64,000 nt of DNA, from NCBI RefSeq assembly GCF_902459585.1, contig NZ_CABPSC010000007.1:62001-126000 (forward strand), written 5' to 3'. The stretch comes from Pandoraea nosoerga (GTDB taxonomy: Bacteria > Pseudomonadota > Gammaproteobacteria > Burkholderiales > Burkholderiaceae). Every line of letters begins with the position of its first letter. Positions within the stretch are counted from its first letter, which is position 1. The notes beneath the pieces were generated by a model. It made no database searches. It was not told where the DNA came from and worked only from the letters and a program-made list of their open reading frames with translations. Shown one piece after another: positions 7,919 through 15,792 of this stretch. Made by a program: the position numbers and the translations under genes.

Positions 7919-9055
7919 CTACAGGAGGCGCTTCGCCAAATCTTCTGCGCGAGGATGGTAATACCGCATTAGCATCCGCGGGTCTTTATGGCCGGTAATC
8001 TTCGTCAGCTCGTGCATCGGAAAGATCGATGCCAGCCTCGAAGTGGCTTCGTGTCGCAGGTCGTGAAACCGTAGGTCCGTCAGAAACTTCGCATCGGGTC
8101 TTCGGCCGGTCTCGTTGCACTCTTCCTGGTAGAGCTTACGCGCCCGCGCCACAGCACGTTCGAAAGCCCTGGTAACAGCGTCGCCCCGAATTTTGAATAC
8201 GCTCGTTCCATCGCCGCCAAGCCTTTCGCAACTGGGGGCATCTTTAGCGTCGTCGCAGTTGTCTTTCAGAGCTTGAAGTACGGCAATGGCCCGGGGCGAC
8301 AACGGTACATCGCGCGCCTCACCGTTTTTCGTCGCTGGCAGATGTGCGACTCGGCGTTTGAGGTCCACGTTCTCCCATTGCAGTGACACAATTTCTCCCC
8401 GGCGCATGGCCGTTTCGACAGCTAGCCAGATGATGGCGGGCAGCAGCGCCGAGTTGCTGGCCGCTATAACCCGTTCAAGTTCACCATCCTGCGCGCCCCG
8501 CCCTGATTCAAGATCGCCATCGTCAGGGAAGTCTGTGGGAGGTTCGCCGCTGGCGGCGATGCGCCGCGTCCGCGCGTTATTCGGTTGCGGCTTCCGCACT
8601 AGCTCAACCGGGTTCGACAGGCTTTCCATGCCCCATTCCTTGCGGGCGACATTGAACACATGTGACAGAACAGCGAGCCGGCGCAGCACCGTGGCAGGCT
8701 TATAGTCCTTCAGCCACACGTCGCGAAGCTTCGCCACGTCAGCGCTCCGAATCGTGGCTAGCGGCCGCTTCGCCAAGTCAATCGCCTTGCAGGTCTTGAT
8801 GACGGATGATTCCTGCGCTGATCCCTTCTTTGCGAGGGATATTTCTTCTTCATACCGGTTCAGCGCCTCGTAAAGCGTCGTTGCTTCGGCTTCGCAGCGG
8901 CTGACCCATATGCCGCGTGCCATTTCGGATTCGATCATCTTGGCCCAAGCTTCCGCCTCGGCCTTTGTATTGAAGGTCTTACTCTGCGCAGGGTAGCCGT
9001 GTCGTCGCACCTGCGCGCGCCACTGGTAGGGGCCTCGTTTGGTGATGGCGGCCAT
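7919..9055 (-). CDS. int: tyrosine-type site-specific integrase
   Basis: A 378-residue phage/ICE integrase. The N-terminus (about 1-60) resembles the arm-binding domain (GPYQWRAQVRRHGYP), the middle is a SAM-like core-binding domain, and the catalytic domain shows the Arg of AMRRGE (about 217), HDLRHEATSRL (about 330), GHKDPRMLMRYYH with the nucleophilic Tyr near 363. It lies next to a tRNA 3' fragment, with its start codon nearest to that site, the usual geometry for an element integrated into a tRNA gene. The defence genes vsr, methylase, nuclease and OLD follow in the same direction. Confidence 0.93.
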   Translation of the reverse strand: MAAITKRGPYQWRAQVRRHGYPAQSKTFNTKAEAEAWAKMIESEMARGIWVSRCEAEATTLYEALNRYEEEISLAKKGSAQESSVIKTCKAIDLAKRPLATIRSADVAKLRDVWLKDYKPATVLRRLAVLSHVFNVARKEWGMESLSNPVELVRKPQPNNARTRRIAASGEPPTDFPDDGDLESGRGAQDGELERVIAASNSALLPAIIWLAVETAMRRGEIVSLQWENVDLKRRVAHLPATKNGEARDVPLSPRAIAVLQALKDNCDDAKDAPSCERLGGDGTSVFKIRGDAVTRAFERAVARARKLYQEECNETGRRPDAKFLTDLRFHDLRHEATSRLASIFPMHELTKITGHKDPRMLMRYYHPRAEDLAKRLL

Positions 9056-9082
9056 CGTGGGAAAAGGTCATCTTGGGTTCAG

Positions 9083-9100
9083 TGTGCCAAAATTGTGCCA
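9083..9100 (+). repeat. direct TGTGCCA repeats, candidate integrase arm sites
   Basis: TGTGCCA occurs at 9083-9089 and 9094-9100, 11 bp apart and so on the same helix face, in the gap between the integrase start and the tRNA fragment. Short direct repeats here are typical of integrase or excisionase arm-binding sites. Two copies only, so chance is possible. Confidence 0.35.
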
Positions 9101-9151
9101 TAAAAGCGGGGGAACTTTTAGAAACTATTGATTTTGCAAGATGTATTTTTA

Positions 9152-9198
9152 CATTCGCAATGCGAAGGTCGGGAGTTCGATCCTCCTCCGCTCCACCA
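9152..9198 (+). tRNA. 3' fragment of tRNA-Ala(CGC), attachment site
   Basis: The sequence reads as the 3' part of a tRNA: anticodon loop TTCGCAA (anticodon CGC at 9156-9158), 3' anticodon stem TGCGA, variable loop AGGTC, T-arm GGGAG-TTCGATC-CTCCT, acceptor strand CCGCTCC, discriminator A and encoded CCA. Position 70 is T, as needed for the G3:U70 pair that marks alanine tRNAs. No D-arm or 5' acceptor strand exists upstream, so it is not an intact gene. The fragment most likely is the right attachment core left by integration; the intact tRNA should lie at the element's far left end, outside the window. Confidence 0.7.
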
Positions 9199-9206
9199 CT
9201 ATTCAG

Positions 9207-9234
9207 CGCCCAACCGTTCTCGGTTGGGCGTTTT
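9207..9234 (+). terminator. rho-independent terminator of the tRNA locus
   Basis: A perfect 10-bp stem CGCCCAACCG / CGGTTGGGCG with a TTCT loop is followed by TTTT. It lies 8 bp after the tRNA CCA end, as expected for the original tRNA transcript, and marks the start of DNA outside the left element. The next 220 bp to 9461 hold nothing I can recognise. Confidence 0.9.
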
Positions 9235-9461
9235 CATTTCTGCTTCCCGCAAACCACGCGGGGTTCCGGGCCGTTCTGCGTGTGCCGACGGTCGGCGGAC
9301 AAGGGCCCGCGACGCGCGCGGTTCGCCCCTGTTCCGCCCTCTCTTCTCTCGAAACCTGCGCCAACTTCTTCGCCGTGGCACACGCACGCGGCCTTGTGCG
9401 CCGGAAACTTGCGCGCATGCCATTGCCATCGGTTGTCCAGCGAACGTGGAGCAGCAGTCCA

Positions 9462-10415
9462 TCACGCCAACGCGCCCGCCGCGCAGGGCATCGAGTACAA
9501 CCCTGCGCGTTGCTGCGTGACCACGAGGGCAACGTAGGCGGCGTGCTGCGCCGCAGGTTCCGGCTTGCCCTTGTCCTTCGACTTGATCTTGAACAGGTCG
9601 CTCGGCTTGGCACTGTCCAGACCCGCGCGCTGCATGATGCGTTCCGCCGTCGTGGCCTCGCCCTTGAACGACCATAGCGCCTCGAACACCTTGGCCTGAC
9701 CGTCGGTGAATCGGATCGGTGTGCTGCTGATGTCAGGCAGCGTCGCCCATTTGAAGTCCGCCGAGAACGGCCCGTTCACCGGCGTGGCCGGATCGGCGAC
9801 CGTCGGTTGCGTGGACGGTAATGATGTGCCGATGAGTGCGATCCCGCCGCCGTAGAACGTGAAGCGTTCCTCCAGCGCCAGCCATTCCACGCCCGGGCCG
9901 AAGGGCGACCCGCGCGTTGTGCGTGGCCTCGGCGTGACCACCCGGATGTCGCCGCCCGCCACGCGCACCCGATCCAACAGCGCGGGTTCTTGCTGCACCC
10001 GCGCCAGATCGCGGGCGAGCAGCACCGGCGAGCGTCGAGCATCGCCGAGCCGCCACACGCCGTCGCCCAGATCATCGATGCCGTCCCGGCTTTCGATGTC
10101 GAGCGCGAGGCGCAGCTTCTGGCGCAACCATTCCTCGTCCAAGGCCACGGCCGCACCATCGTTCGCTTCGACGGCGACTGGCCCGCACTCCGGGCAACGG
10201 CACATGCGCCCGCCGCGACCATCGCCCCAGACCTGCGCCCGATGCTGCTGACAGTGCGGGCAGAGCACGAAGGACTGATCCACGACCGTCGGCTTGACCG
10301 CCTTGCCGAGGACGGTCAGCGCCGTGGCCTCGCGCGGCGACAGCGTGGTGCGCAGCACGGGCGTGCCGCCCGCGAACAGCCGGCAGACCAAGGCCCAGGC
10401 ATCATGAGCCGCCAT
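9462..10415 (-). CDS. hypothetical protein with zinc-ribbon-like motif
   Basis: A 317-residue protein of unknown function. An N-terminal region (about residues 50-80) holds paired cysteines, CPHCQQH then CRCPECG, which look like a zinc ribbon. The C-terminal third (about 235-300) resembles a small winged-helix-like region (RFTDGQAKVFEALW...ERIMQRAGLDSAKPSDLF). It starts 3 bp after the stop of the upstream 411-residue gene, so the two are surely co-transcribed. Both are divergent from the XRE and ImmA/IrrE genes. A DNA- or RNA-binding role is a guess from the zinc ribbon and winged-helix look. Confidence 0.65.
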   Translation of the reverse strand: MAAHDAWALVCRLFAGGTPVLRTTLSPREATALTVLGKAVKPTVVDQSFVLCPHCQQHRAQVWGDGRGGRMCRCPECGPVAVEANDGAAVALDEEWLRQKLRLALDIESRDGIDDLGDGVWRLGDARRSPVLLARDLARVQQEPALLDRVRVAGGDIRVVTPRPRTTRGSPFGPGVEWLALEERFTFYGGGIALIGTSLPSTQPTVADPATPVNGPFSADFKWATLPDISSTPIRFTDGQAKVFEALWSFKGEATTAERIMQRAGLDSAKPSDLFKIKSKDKGKPEPAAQHAAYVALVVTQQRAGLYSMPCAAGALA

Positions 10416-10418
10416 CGA

Positions 10419-11654
10419 TCAGTCCTCGAACGCCGACGAGGAACTGATCGCGTCGGCTTCCGGCGGAAGCTCCTGCGCGCTCAGGGTCTGGCCCTTCTGC
10501 AAGATGCCCACCGCGACCAGATAGCCTTCCAACTGCGCCTGCATCTTGGCGTCGAACTTGTGCAGGTTCAGCCGCCCCTTGCTGGTCACTTCGATGGTGA
10601 CCACCTTGGCACGCGTGCGGCCCGGCTCGGGCGGATAGTAGAGATTGACTTGTGCCGCCGTCACCGCCCACTGGCCTTCCAGCGGGCCGGGCAGTTTCTC
10701 CTTCAGCAGCTCATGCACCGAGCGTTGCTGGCTGGACTGCATCGCGGTGCATTCGATCTTCAGCGCGGCGTCCGGACTGAGTAGCGTGAGCGCCTTCAGT
10801 TGCACCATCGAGAAACCGTCCTCGAACGCTTCCGGCACGTCGAAGCCGGTGCGCAGCATCGACAAATTCAGCGTCGGCGACTTGATCCGGTGCGCGTTCG
10901 CCTTGACGCCCAGCACATGCTCGGCGAAGGCCTCGACCAGCATCTGCTGGTATTTCTGGCCGCCGCGCACCAGCGTGCGCACCACGCCCGTGGACTTGGC
11001 GTACTCCAGCACCATGTGGATGTTGGGATTGCCGACGCGGCGCTTCAGGGTCGAACCCTCGAACTCCAGCCTCAGCATGGCCATGTCCTTGACGTGGACG
11101 GTCAGCAGGAACACGCCGGGGCTACGCTCGACCAAGTGCGCCACGCTGCTGTCGCCGCACTGCATCTCGCGCTTGTAGAACGCCGAGATGGCGTGGCGCA
11201 GTGCGGCCAGGTTGGTGTCCGAACCGTTCGGCTGGCGCTTGACGCCCAGATCGTATTGCTGGGTCTGCGGCCCGTGATGCTCCCAGAAGCTGAAGTCGTA
11301 GGCGCGCTCGAACAGCGTCGGGTGGTTGACGTACAGCCAGAACGAGCGATGGACGTCGCTGCGGCACAGCGTCAGGCCGGCCAGTGCGGCACCGTCCGCC
11401 ACCACGGCCTCGAACATCGCCTGCTTGCCCGCGGCGTCGCCCAACTGGACACTGGCATTGAGGTTGGCGGCCATCCGGTCGCGGGCGTCCGTGTCCGGCC
11501 AGACTTTGACCGCCTCCACCAGGAACTGGCTGGTCTCCGGTGTGTCGTCCCACGCGAACCCGTCCGGCACCGGCAGGCCATGCGAGGTCAGGAAGTCGCG
11601 CAGCGTGGCGTCCACCGGCAGCTCGAGCATCACGTCGACAAAGGTTTTCTTCAT
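10419..11654 (-). CDS. hypothetical protein, partner of the zinc-ribbon gene
   Basis: A 411-residue soluble protein with no family I recognise. No transmembrane segment, signal peptide or clear nucleotide-binding motif is visible. The ATG at 11654 is chosen because AAAGGACG sits just upstream; a GTG at 11711 is an in-frame alternative. It is the first gene of a leftward pair and shares a divergent promoter region with the XRE regulator. Pairing with an XRE plus ImmA/IrrE switch suggests control by that switch, as in lysogeny or stress-induced cassettes. Confidence 0.65.
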   Translation of the reverse strand: MKKTFVDVMLELPVDATLRDFLTSHGLPVPDGFAWDDTPETSQFLVEAVKVWPDTDARDRMAANLNASVQLGDAAGKQAMFEAVVADGAALAGLTLCRSDVHRSFWLYVNHPTLFERAYDFSFWEHHGPQTQQYDLGVKRQPNGSDTNLAALRHAISAFYKREMQCGDSSVAHLVERSPGVFLLTVHVKDMAMLRLEFEGSTLKRRVGNPNIHMVLEYAKSTGVVRTLVRGGQKYQQMLVEAFAEHVLGVKANAHRIKSPTLNLSMLRTGFDVPEAFEDGFSMVQLKALTLLSPDAALKIECTAMQSSQQRSVHELLKEKLPGPLEGQWAVTAAQVNLYYPPEPGRTRAKVVTIEVTSKGRLNLHKFDAKMQAQLEGYLVAVGILQKGQTLSAQELPPEADAISSSSAFED

Positions 11655-11739
11655 CTTGTTCGTCCTTTCTGGATCGGCGTCGGAGGTCTGCGACCGATGT
11701 TCGGGCTGCACGGGCCAGCGACAGGGTTACTGAACACGC

Positions 11740-11765
11740 ATCTCGTACAAGTAAAGCTACGAGAT
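11740..11765. promoter_or_regulatory. inverted repeat in divergent promoter region (candidate XRE operator)
   Basis: Perfect 8-bp arms ATCTCGTA and TACGAGAT separated by 10 bp lie between the leftward unknown pair and the XRE gene. Position and symmetry fit a binding site for the dimeric XRE repressor encoded next door. Confidence 0.5.
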
Positions 11766-11818
11766 ACTGGTGCGATTCTGAACCGTGGATTTCCGCTTGT
11801 CAATCAACGGGGCACATC

Positions 11819-11848
11819 TAGACCTTTTGTGTATCTCATGGCTATACT
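11819..11848 (+). promoter_or_regulatory. candidate promoter for XRE-ImmA operon
   Basis: TAGACC (weak -35) and TATACT (good -10) are spaced by 18 bp, about 40 bp before the XRE start codon. A near copy of the operator half (ATCTCAT) lies between the two hexamers, which would suit autoregulation. Confidence 0.4.
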
Positions 11849-11888
11849 GTGAGTCTCGTTTTTATTGACTGACCACAGGAGCATCGCC

Positions 11889-12230
11889 ATGGCTTCGGCG
11901 TTTGGAGCACGCCTGCGGCGCTTGCGCGAGGCGAAGAAGTTGACCCTGCAACAGGTCGCCGACGCGGTCGGCTGCACCAAGGCCTACATCTGGGAGCTGG
12001 AAATGAAGGAGGGGCAGCGCCCCACCGCCGAGCGGATTCAGAAGATCGCTCAGGTGCTCGGCGTGACGATGGAGGACGTGATGGGTACGCCCATGCAGCA
12101 GGCACCCGAAGCCAGTCCCGAGGACGTGGCTTTCTTCCGTGAGTACGCCGGGATGACGGACGAGGAGAAGGATCGCTACCGGCAGGCCCTCAAGATCATG
12201 TTCCCCGACAAGGGCCAAGGCGGGGACTGA
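11889..12230 (+). CDS. XRE-family transcriptional regulator
   Basis: A 113-residue DNA-binding protein. Residues about 7-62 form a Cro/CI-type helix-turn-helix (LRRLREAKKLTLQQVADAVG, then AYIWELE, then PTAERIQKIAQVLGV), followed by an acidic helical tail. The ATG at 11889 has a CAGGAG site 8 bases upstream; a TTG at 11865 is less likely. The ImmA/IrrE protease gene starts 3 bp after its stop. In such pairs the protease cleaves the XRE repressor after DNA damage and releases it from its operators, as ImmR/ImmA do in ICEBs1. Likely targets are its own promoter and the divergent pair. Confidence 0.9.
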   Translation: MASAFGARLRRLREAKKLTLQQVADAVGCTKAYIWELEMKEGQRPTAERIQKIAQVLGVTMEDVMGTPMQQAPEASPEDVAFFREYAGMTDEEKDRYRQALKIMFPDKGQGGD

Positions 12231-12233
12231 GGA

Positions 12234-13163
12234 TTGAGCGCAGCGCAGACCCTCACTGGCTCCATTGCCGCCAACACCGTCCAGAAGTGGTTGCGGGCGT
12301 GGTACAGCACGGGCATGCCCGACGCCATCGATTTGGAGATCGTCCGGCAGATGCTGCCGAGCACGCCCTACGGCACGGGCGTGCGGGAGATCAAGGCGCC
12401 GATGGTGCTCGATGTCGACAGCTGCGAAGGCATGCTGGTGCGCAACCCGAAGGACGCGGCCGAGTGGGGCATCTTCTACAACGGCAAGGCCAGCTCTGAA
12501 CGCCGACGCTTCACCATCGCCCATGAGTTGGGCCACTTCATCCTCCATCGCGGTCAGCAGCAGAGCTTCAACTGCGACAAGGAAAGCGTCTACTCCGGCG
12601 TCGACACCATCCGCGCCATCGAACGCGAAGCCGACGACTTTGCCAGCAACCTGCTGATGCCCGGCGATCTGCTGCGCGACTGGATTTCGAGCCAGCGCAT
12701 CGACCTGCACGTCCTCAGCGCCATCGCCAAGCGGTTTCAGGTTTCGTTCGAGGCGCTGTGCATCCGCTTCATCAAGTTCACCACGCAGCGCGCGATCCTG
12801 GTCTACTGGGACAACGGCTACGTGAAGTACGAATGGCGCAGCAGCAGCGCCATCAGGACGCGGGCGCGCATCCGTCGCAACGCCGATCCGCAGGAACCAC
12901 TACCGGGCACGCTGGCCGCCGACGCCAGCGTCGATCAAGAGTGGAACGGCACGGAGATTTCCGCCGCGATCTGGTGTCCGGAGGAGGCGCAGCATATGAA
13001 GCTGCGCGAGTTCAAGCACAGCTACGGTGCCCGTGATCGCGTCCTCACCTTGCTGCTGCTCGAAAGCGCCGAGCCGCGCCCTTGGGATCGGTCTTGGCGG
13101 GACGGCGAGAGTTTTGACAGCCTTGATCAGTTCGTCTCGAACGGGCAATTGCCGGTACGGTAG
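12234..13163 (+). CDS. ImmA/IrrE family metallo-endopeptidase
   Basis: A 309-residue zinc protease. The gluzincin-like motif HELGH is at about residues 97-101 in RRRFTIAHELGHFILH, and a downstream acidic stretch EREADDFASNLLMP (about 126-139) supplies the third ligand region, both hallmarks of ImmA/IrrE proteins. The start is a TTG at 12234 behind GAGG, 3 bp after the XRE stop, so translation is coupled. The C-terminal part (about 190-309) is an extension of unknown role. It probably cleaves the adjacent repressor, giving derepression on stress. Confidence 0.9.
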   Translation: MSAAQTLTGSIAANTVQKWLRAWYSTGMPDAIDLEIVRQMLPSTPYGTGVREIKAPMVLDVDSCEGMLVRNPKDAAEWGIFYNGKASSERRRFTIAHELGHFILHRGQQQSFNCDKESVYSGVDTIRAIEREADDFASNLLMPGDLLRDWISSQRIDLHVLSAIAKRFQVSFEALCIRFIKFTTQRAILVYWDNGYVKYEWRSSSAIRTRARIRRNADPQEPLPGTLAADASVDQEWNGTEISAAIWCPEEAQHMKLREFKHSYGARDRVLTLLLLESAEPRPWDRSWRDGESFDSLDQFVSNGQLPVR

Positions 13164-13190
13164 CGGGCCGGGTTTATTCGGCCCGCTACC
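13159..13190. terminator. 12-bp perfect hairpin at the end of the ImmA gene
   Basis: GGTAGCGGGCCG and CGGCCCGCTACC form a perfect 12-bp stem around GGTTTATT, beginning on the stop codon of the protease gene. No T-run follows, but the converging EamA gene ends about 130 bp away, so it could terminate transcription from either side. Confidence 0.6.
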
Positions 13191-13316
13191 GGTAAATCAC
13201 AAACTCGCATAGTCGACCTCCCCCGCTTCAATAGGAAGCACTACGTACGAAACCAAAAGTGACTCAGCCGGACAATTTGGATCTGCGGTGCTGTGGTGCC
13301 GTTGATATCGGGAAGA

Positions 13317-13751
13317 CTATCGCTTAAAAGCCAACAGTAAAACTCCGCCAGCAACCATCGCGATACCGGACCACTCGCGGAGCGACGGGCGTTCACCCAG
13401 AAATGTGAAAGCAAACACCGCCACCAGGACAAGACTGAGTTTATCCACTGGTGCAACCTTAGATGCATCGCCGATCTTAAGCGCGCGGAAATAGCAGACC
13501 CACGATGCCCCTGTTGCCAAGCCCGAAAGCCCGAGGAAAAGCCATGTCTTGGGTGGCAGCTCCAACGGGTTGGCCCATTTTCCCGTGTAGGCGACAAACG
13601 CCGACAGCACGACGATAATGATGGCCGTTCGGATCAAGGTGGCCAGATCGGAATCAACTCCCTGAATACCCACCTTGGCAAAAATAGCCGTCAGCGCGGC
13701 AAACACAGCCGATAGCAGCGCCCAATAGAACCAGCCAGTTGAAGTAACCAT
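13317..13751 (-). CDS. EamA-type small multidrug/metabolite transporter
   Basis: A 144-residue membrane protein with about five hydrophobic segments, equivalent to one EamA (DMT superfamily) half. Recognisable signatures are GWFYWALLSAVFAALTAIFAKVG-like segment 1, ASWVCYFRALKIGDASKVAPVDKLS and the C-terminal FLGERPSLREWSGI then GGVLLLAFKR. The ATG at 13751 follows GAGAGGAG. Single-EamA proteins usually work as dimers exporting small metabolites, but the substrate is unknown. It is the last gene in the leftward cargo cluster headed by a PepSY protein and follows the sensor kinase by 28 bp. Confidence 0.85.
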   Translation of the reverse strand: MVTSTGWFYWALLSAVFAALTAIFAKVGIQGVDSDLATLIRTAIIIVVLSAFVAYTGKWANPLELPPKTWLFLGLSGLATGASWVCYFRALKIGDASKVAPVDKLSLVLVAVFAFTFLGERPSLREWSGIAMVAGGVLLLAFKR

Positions 13752-13779
13752 TTCGCTCCTCTCCATGTTTCTCAAGTCG

Positions 13780-15129
13780 TTACCTCATGGGAACGATAAC
13801 GGCAACACTTAAGCCGGTCTGAGTTTCGTCCACGAAGTCGAGGCGGATTTCTGCACCAATGCGATGGGCAATTGCTTGGACGATGGATAGCCCCAGGCCC
13901 GAACCGATCTGCTCGCTGCCCAGCGTGCGGTAGAAGGGATCAAAAACCCGGTGCCGTTCAGCCAACGGAATGCCTGGCCCAGTGTCCTGGATACGCAGCA
14001 CGGCACACCCCTCTGCAACACCGGCCGAGAGATCAACTCGGCCACCCTCCGGCGTGTAGCGAATGGCGTTATCGACCAGATTCTTGACCAGGGCGATCAT
14101 GTCCAGCTCGCTCGCCCACACTTCGGCGTCTTGCGTGCCTTCGACCCCGATGTCGATGTGCCTGGCCTCGGCCAACGGCATGAGGTCTTCCAGCACACGG
14201 CGGTAGATGCCTTGAACGGATACCGGCGACTCCGGCGTATCAGTGGCCGACTGCGCCTTGGCCAAGGTCAGGAGTTGATCCAACAGGCTTCGGCCGCGCT
14301 CGATTCCTTGGCGCAAGACCGTCAGTCGTTCGCGCGCCAGGCCGGACATTTCCGCCTCCGCCAGTCGTTCCGCTTGCAGCGAAAGGGCGGTCAACGGCGA
14401 GCGCAGCTCGTGCGCGGCATCCGCCACAAAGCGGCGCTGAGAGTCCATCGACTGGCCGACGCGGGCGAGCAACCGGTTGATCGCCACGGCGAATGGGCGC
14501 ACCTCGACCGGAAGGTGGCGGTCTTCGACGGGGTGCAGTTCCTGCTCTGCCCGCTGGTCGATTTCCTTGGAAAGTGCCGCAATGGGCCGGAACATCTTGC
14601 GCACCAGGTCGGCGACGATCAGCAGCAGCACTGGCACGAGGATCAGGAAGGGCATCACTGAGCGCAGCGCTCCATCGCGGGCGATTTCATTGCGGAAGCC
14701 CGCTTCCTGCGCCACGGCGATGCGTTCACCGGCAGCCGTGGTCTTGACCAGTACACGGAATGTCTCGCCGCCGACCTCCAGCGTATGCAGCCCATCAGCC
14801 AGTGTCGTCGGCAGAGAAAGCGTGCCGCCTGCATCCACGCTGGCCTCAGATGGATTGGCCTCGCCTAAGCGCTGGACGATCACGCGCGATTCTTCATCGA
14901 CATCTTTGGGGTGGACATCGGTCGTCGGCGGGGCCGGTGACAAGCGCTGCCGATCCATGAGTTGCGCCACCTGGCGCAGCACATCGTCCTGTAGCTCGTG
15001 GGCCTCGTCGAAGGCGGACAGGAACGAGAAGACACCTGCCACGATGGCCACCACGAGGATGGCCAGCGACAGGGTGAAGGACAGCTTGAGCTGAACCGAT
15101 TCGTTCAAGCGCCTTTTGAAACCATCCAT
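13780..15129 (-). CDS. sensor histidine kinase, QseC/PmrB-like
   Basis: A 449-residue membrane sensor kinase. Two transmembrane segments (about residues 18-40 and 160-180) bracket a periplasmic sensor of about 120 residues. The cytoplasmic part has the H-box DAAHELRSPLTAL (phospho-His about 238), N-box LVDNAIRYTPEGG, G1 DTGPGIP and G2 GSGLGLSIV. Its start lies inside the response regulator gene, overlapping by 25 bp, so the two are translationally coupled. Layout matches the QseC, PmrB and TctE group. The signal is unknown; the cluster of envelope proteins upstream suggests an envelope or cation stress cue. Confidence 0.93.
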   Translation of the reverse strand: MDGFKRRLNESVQLKLSFTLSLAILVVAIVAGVFSFLSAFDEAHELQDDVLRQVAQLMDRQRLSPAPPTTDVHPKDVDEESRVIVQRLGEANPSEASVDAGGTLSLPTTLADGLHTLEVGGETFRVLVKTTAAGERIAVAQEAGFRNEIARDGALRSVMPFLILVPVLLLIVADLVRKMFRPIAALSKEIDQRAEQELHPVEDRHLPVEVRPFAVAINRLLARVGQSMDSQRRFVADAAHELRSPLTALSLQAERLAEAEMSGLARERLTVLRQGIERGRSLLDQLLTLAKAQSATDTPESPVSVQGIYRRVLEDLMPLAEARHIDIGVEGTQDAEVWASELDMIALVKNLVDNAIRYTPEGGRVDLSAGVAEGCAVLRIQDTGPGIPLAERHRVFDPFYRTLGSEQIGSGLGLSIVQAIAHRIGAEIRLDFVDETQTGLSVAVIVPMR

Positions 15130-15770
15130 CCCACCCCCCTGACGTTCTTGATGACCTCGCTGCCCAGCTTGCGTCGCAGCGCATGGATCAGAAATTCGAC
15201 GGCATTGCTTTCGACCTCTTCCCCCCAGCCGTAGATGCGATCCTCCAGTTCACTGCGCGAGAGGATGGCTCCGGGCCGAACCAGCAAGGCTTGCAGCAGC
15301 GAGAATTCCCGGTTGGATAGTTGCACCGAGGAACCACCATTGACGCTGGCCTCTTTCGTAGCTGGATCAAGCGACACCACGCCATTGCTGAGAACGGGCG
15401 CTGCGGTGCCGCCCTTGCGCCGCAGAACGGCACGCATCCGGGCCAACAGCTCCGCCATCTGAAAGGGCTTGGACACGTAGTCGTCGGCCCCGCCGTCCAA
15501 GCCGCGCAGACGATCATCCAGGCCATCACGCGCCGTGATGATGAGCAGGGGAATCGGGTTGTCCTTGGCGCGGATGCTGGCCAGCACCTCCAGCCCATCC
15601 TTGCCGGGCAGGCCCAAGTCAAGCAGCACCAGGTCATAGTGCTGGCAGCCCAGTGTCGTGAGGGCGGTTGGTCCATCCTTCACCCAGTCGGTGGCATAGG
15701 AGGCATCCCTCAATGCACCCTGGATCGCGTCACCGATCATGGGATCGTCTTCGACCAGCAATACCCGCAT
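15105..15770 (-). CDS. OmpR/QseB-type response regulator
   Basis: A 221-residue response regulator: receiver domain (residues 1-115) with acidic pocket EDD (7-9), phospho-acceptor Asp51 in LLDLGLPG, and a winged-helix OmpR/PhoB output domain (about 125-220) ending NVRGVGWMV. The ATG at 15770 has a very strong AAAGGAGGGGG site; an upstream in-frame start is less likely. It is phosphorylated by the overlapping kinase and probably controls the cluster it belongs to. It follows the COG4705 gene by 22 bp. Confidence 0.93.
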   Translation of the reverse strand: MRVLLVEDDPMIGDAIQGALRDASYATDWVKDGPTALTTLGCQHYDLVLLDLGLPGKDGLEVLASIRAKDNPIPLLIITARDGLDDRLRGLDGGADDYVSKPFQMAELLARMRAVLRRKGGTAAPVLSNGVVSLDPATKEASVNGGSSVQLSNREFSLLQALLVRPGAILSRSELEDRIYGWGEEVESNAVEFLIHALRRKLGSEVIKNVRGVGWMVSKGA

Positions 15771-15792
15771 TCCCCCTCCTTTCAATCCTTGT

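Noticed and set aside
9083-9198. A complete tRNA gene next to the integrase
   Set aside because: No 5' acceptor strand, D-arm or matching 5' anticodon stem upstream; only the 3' part matches a tRNA.
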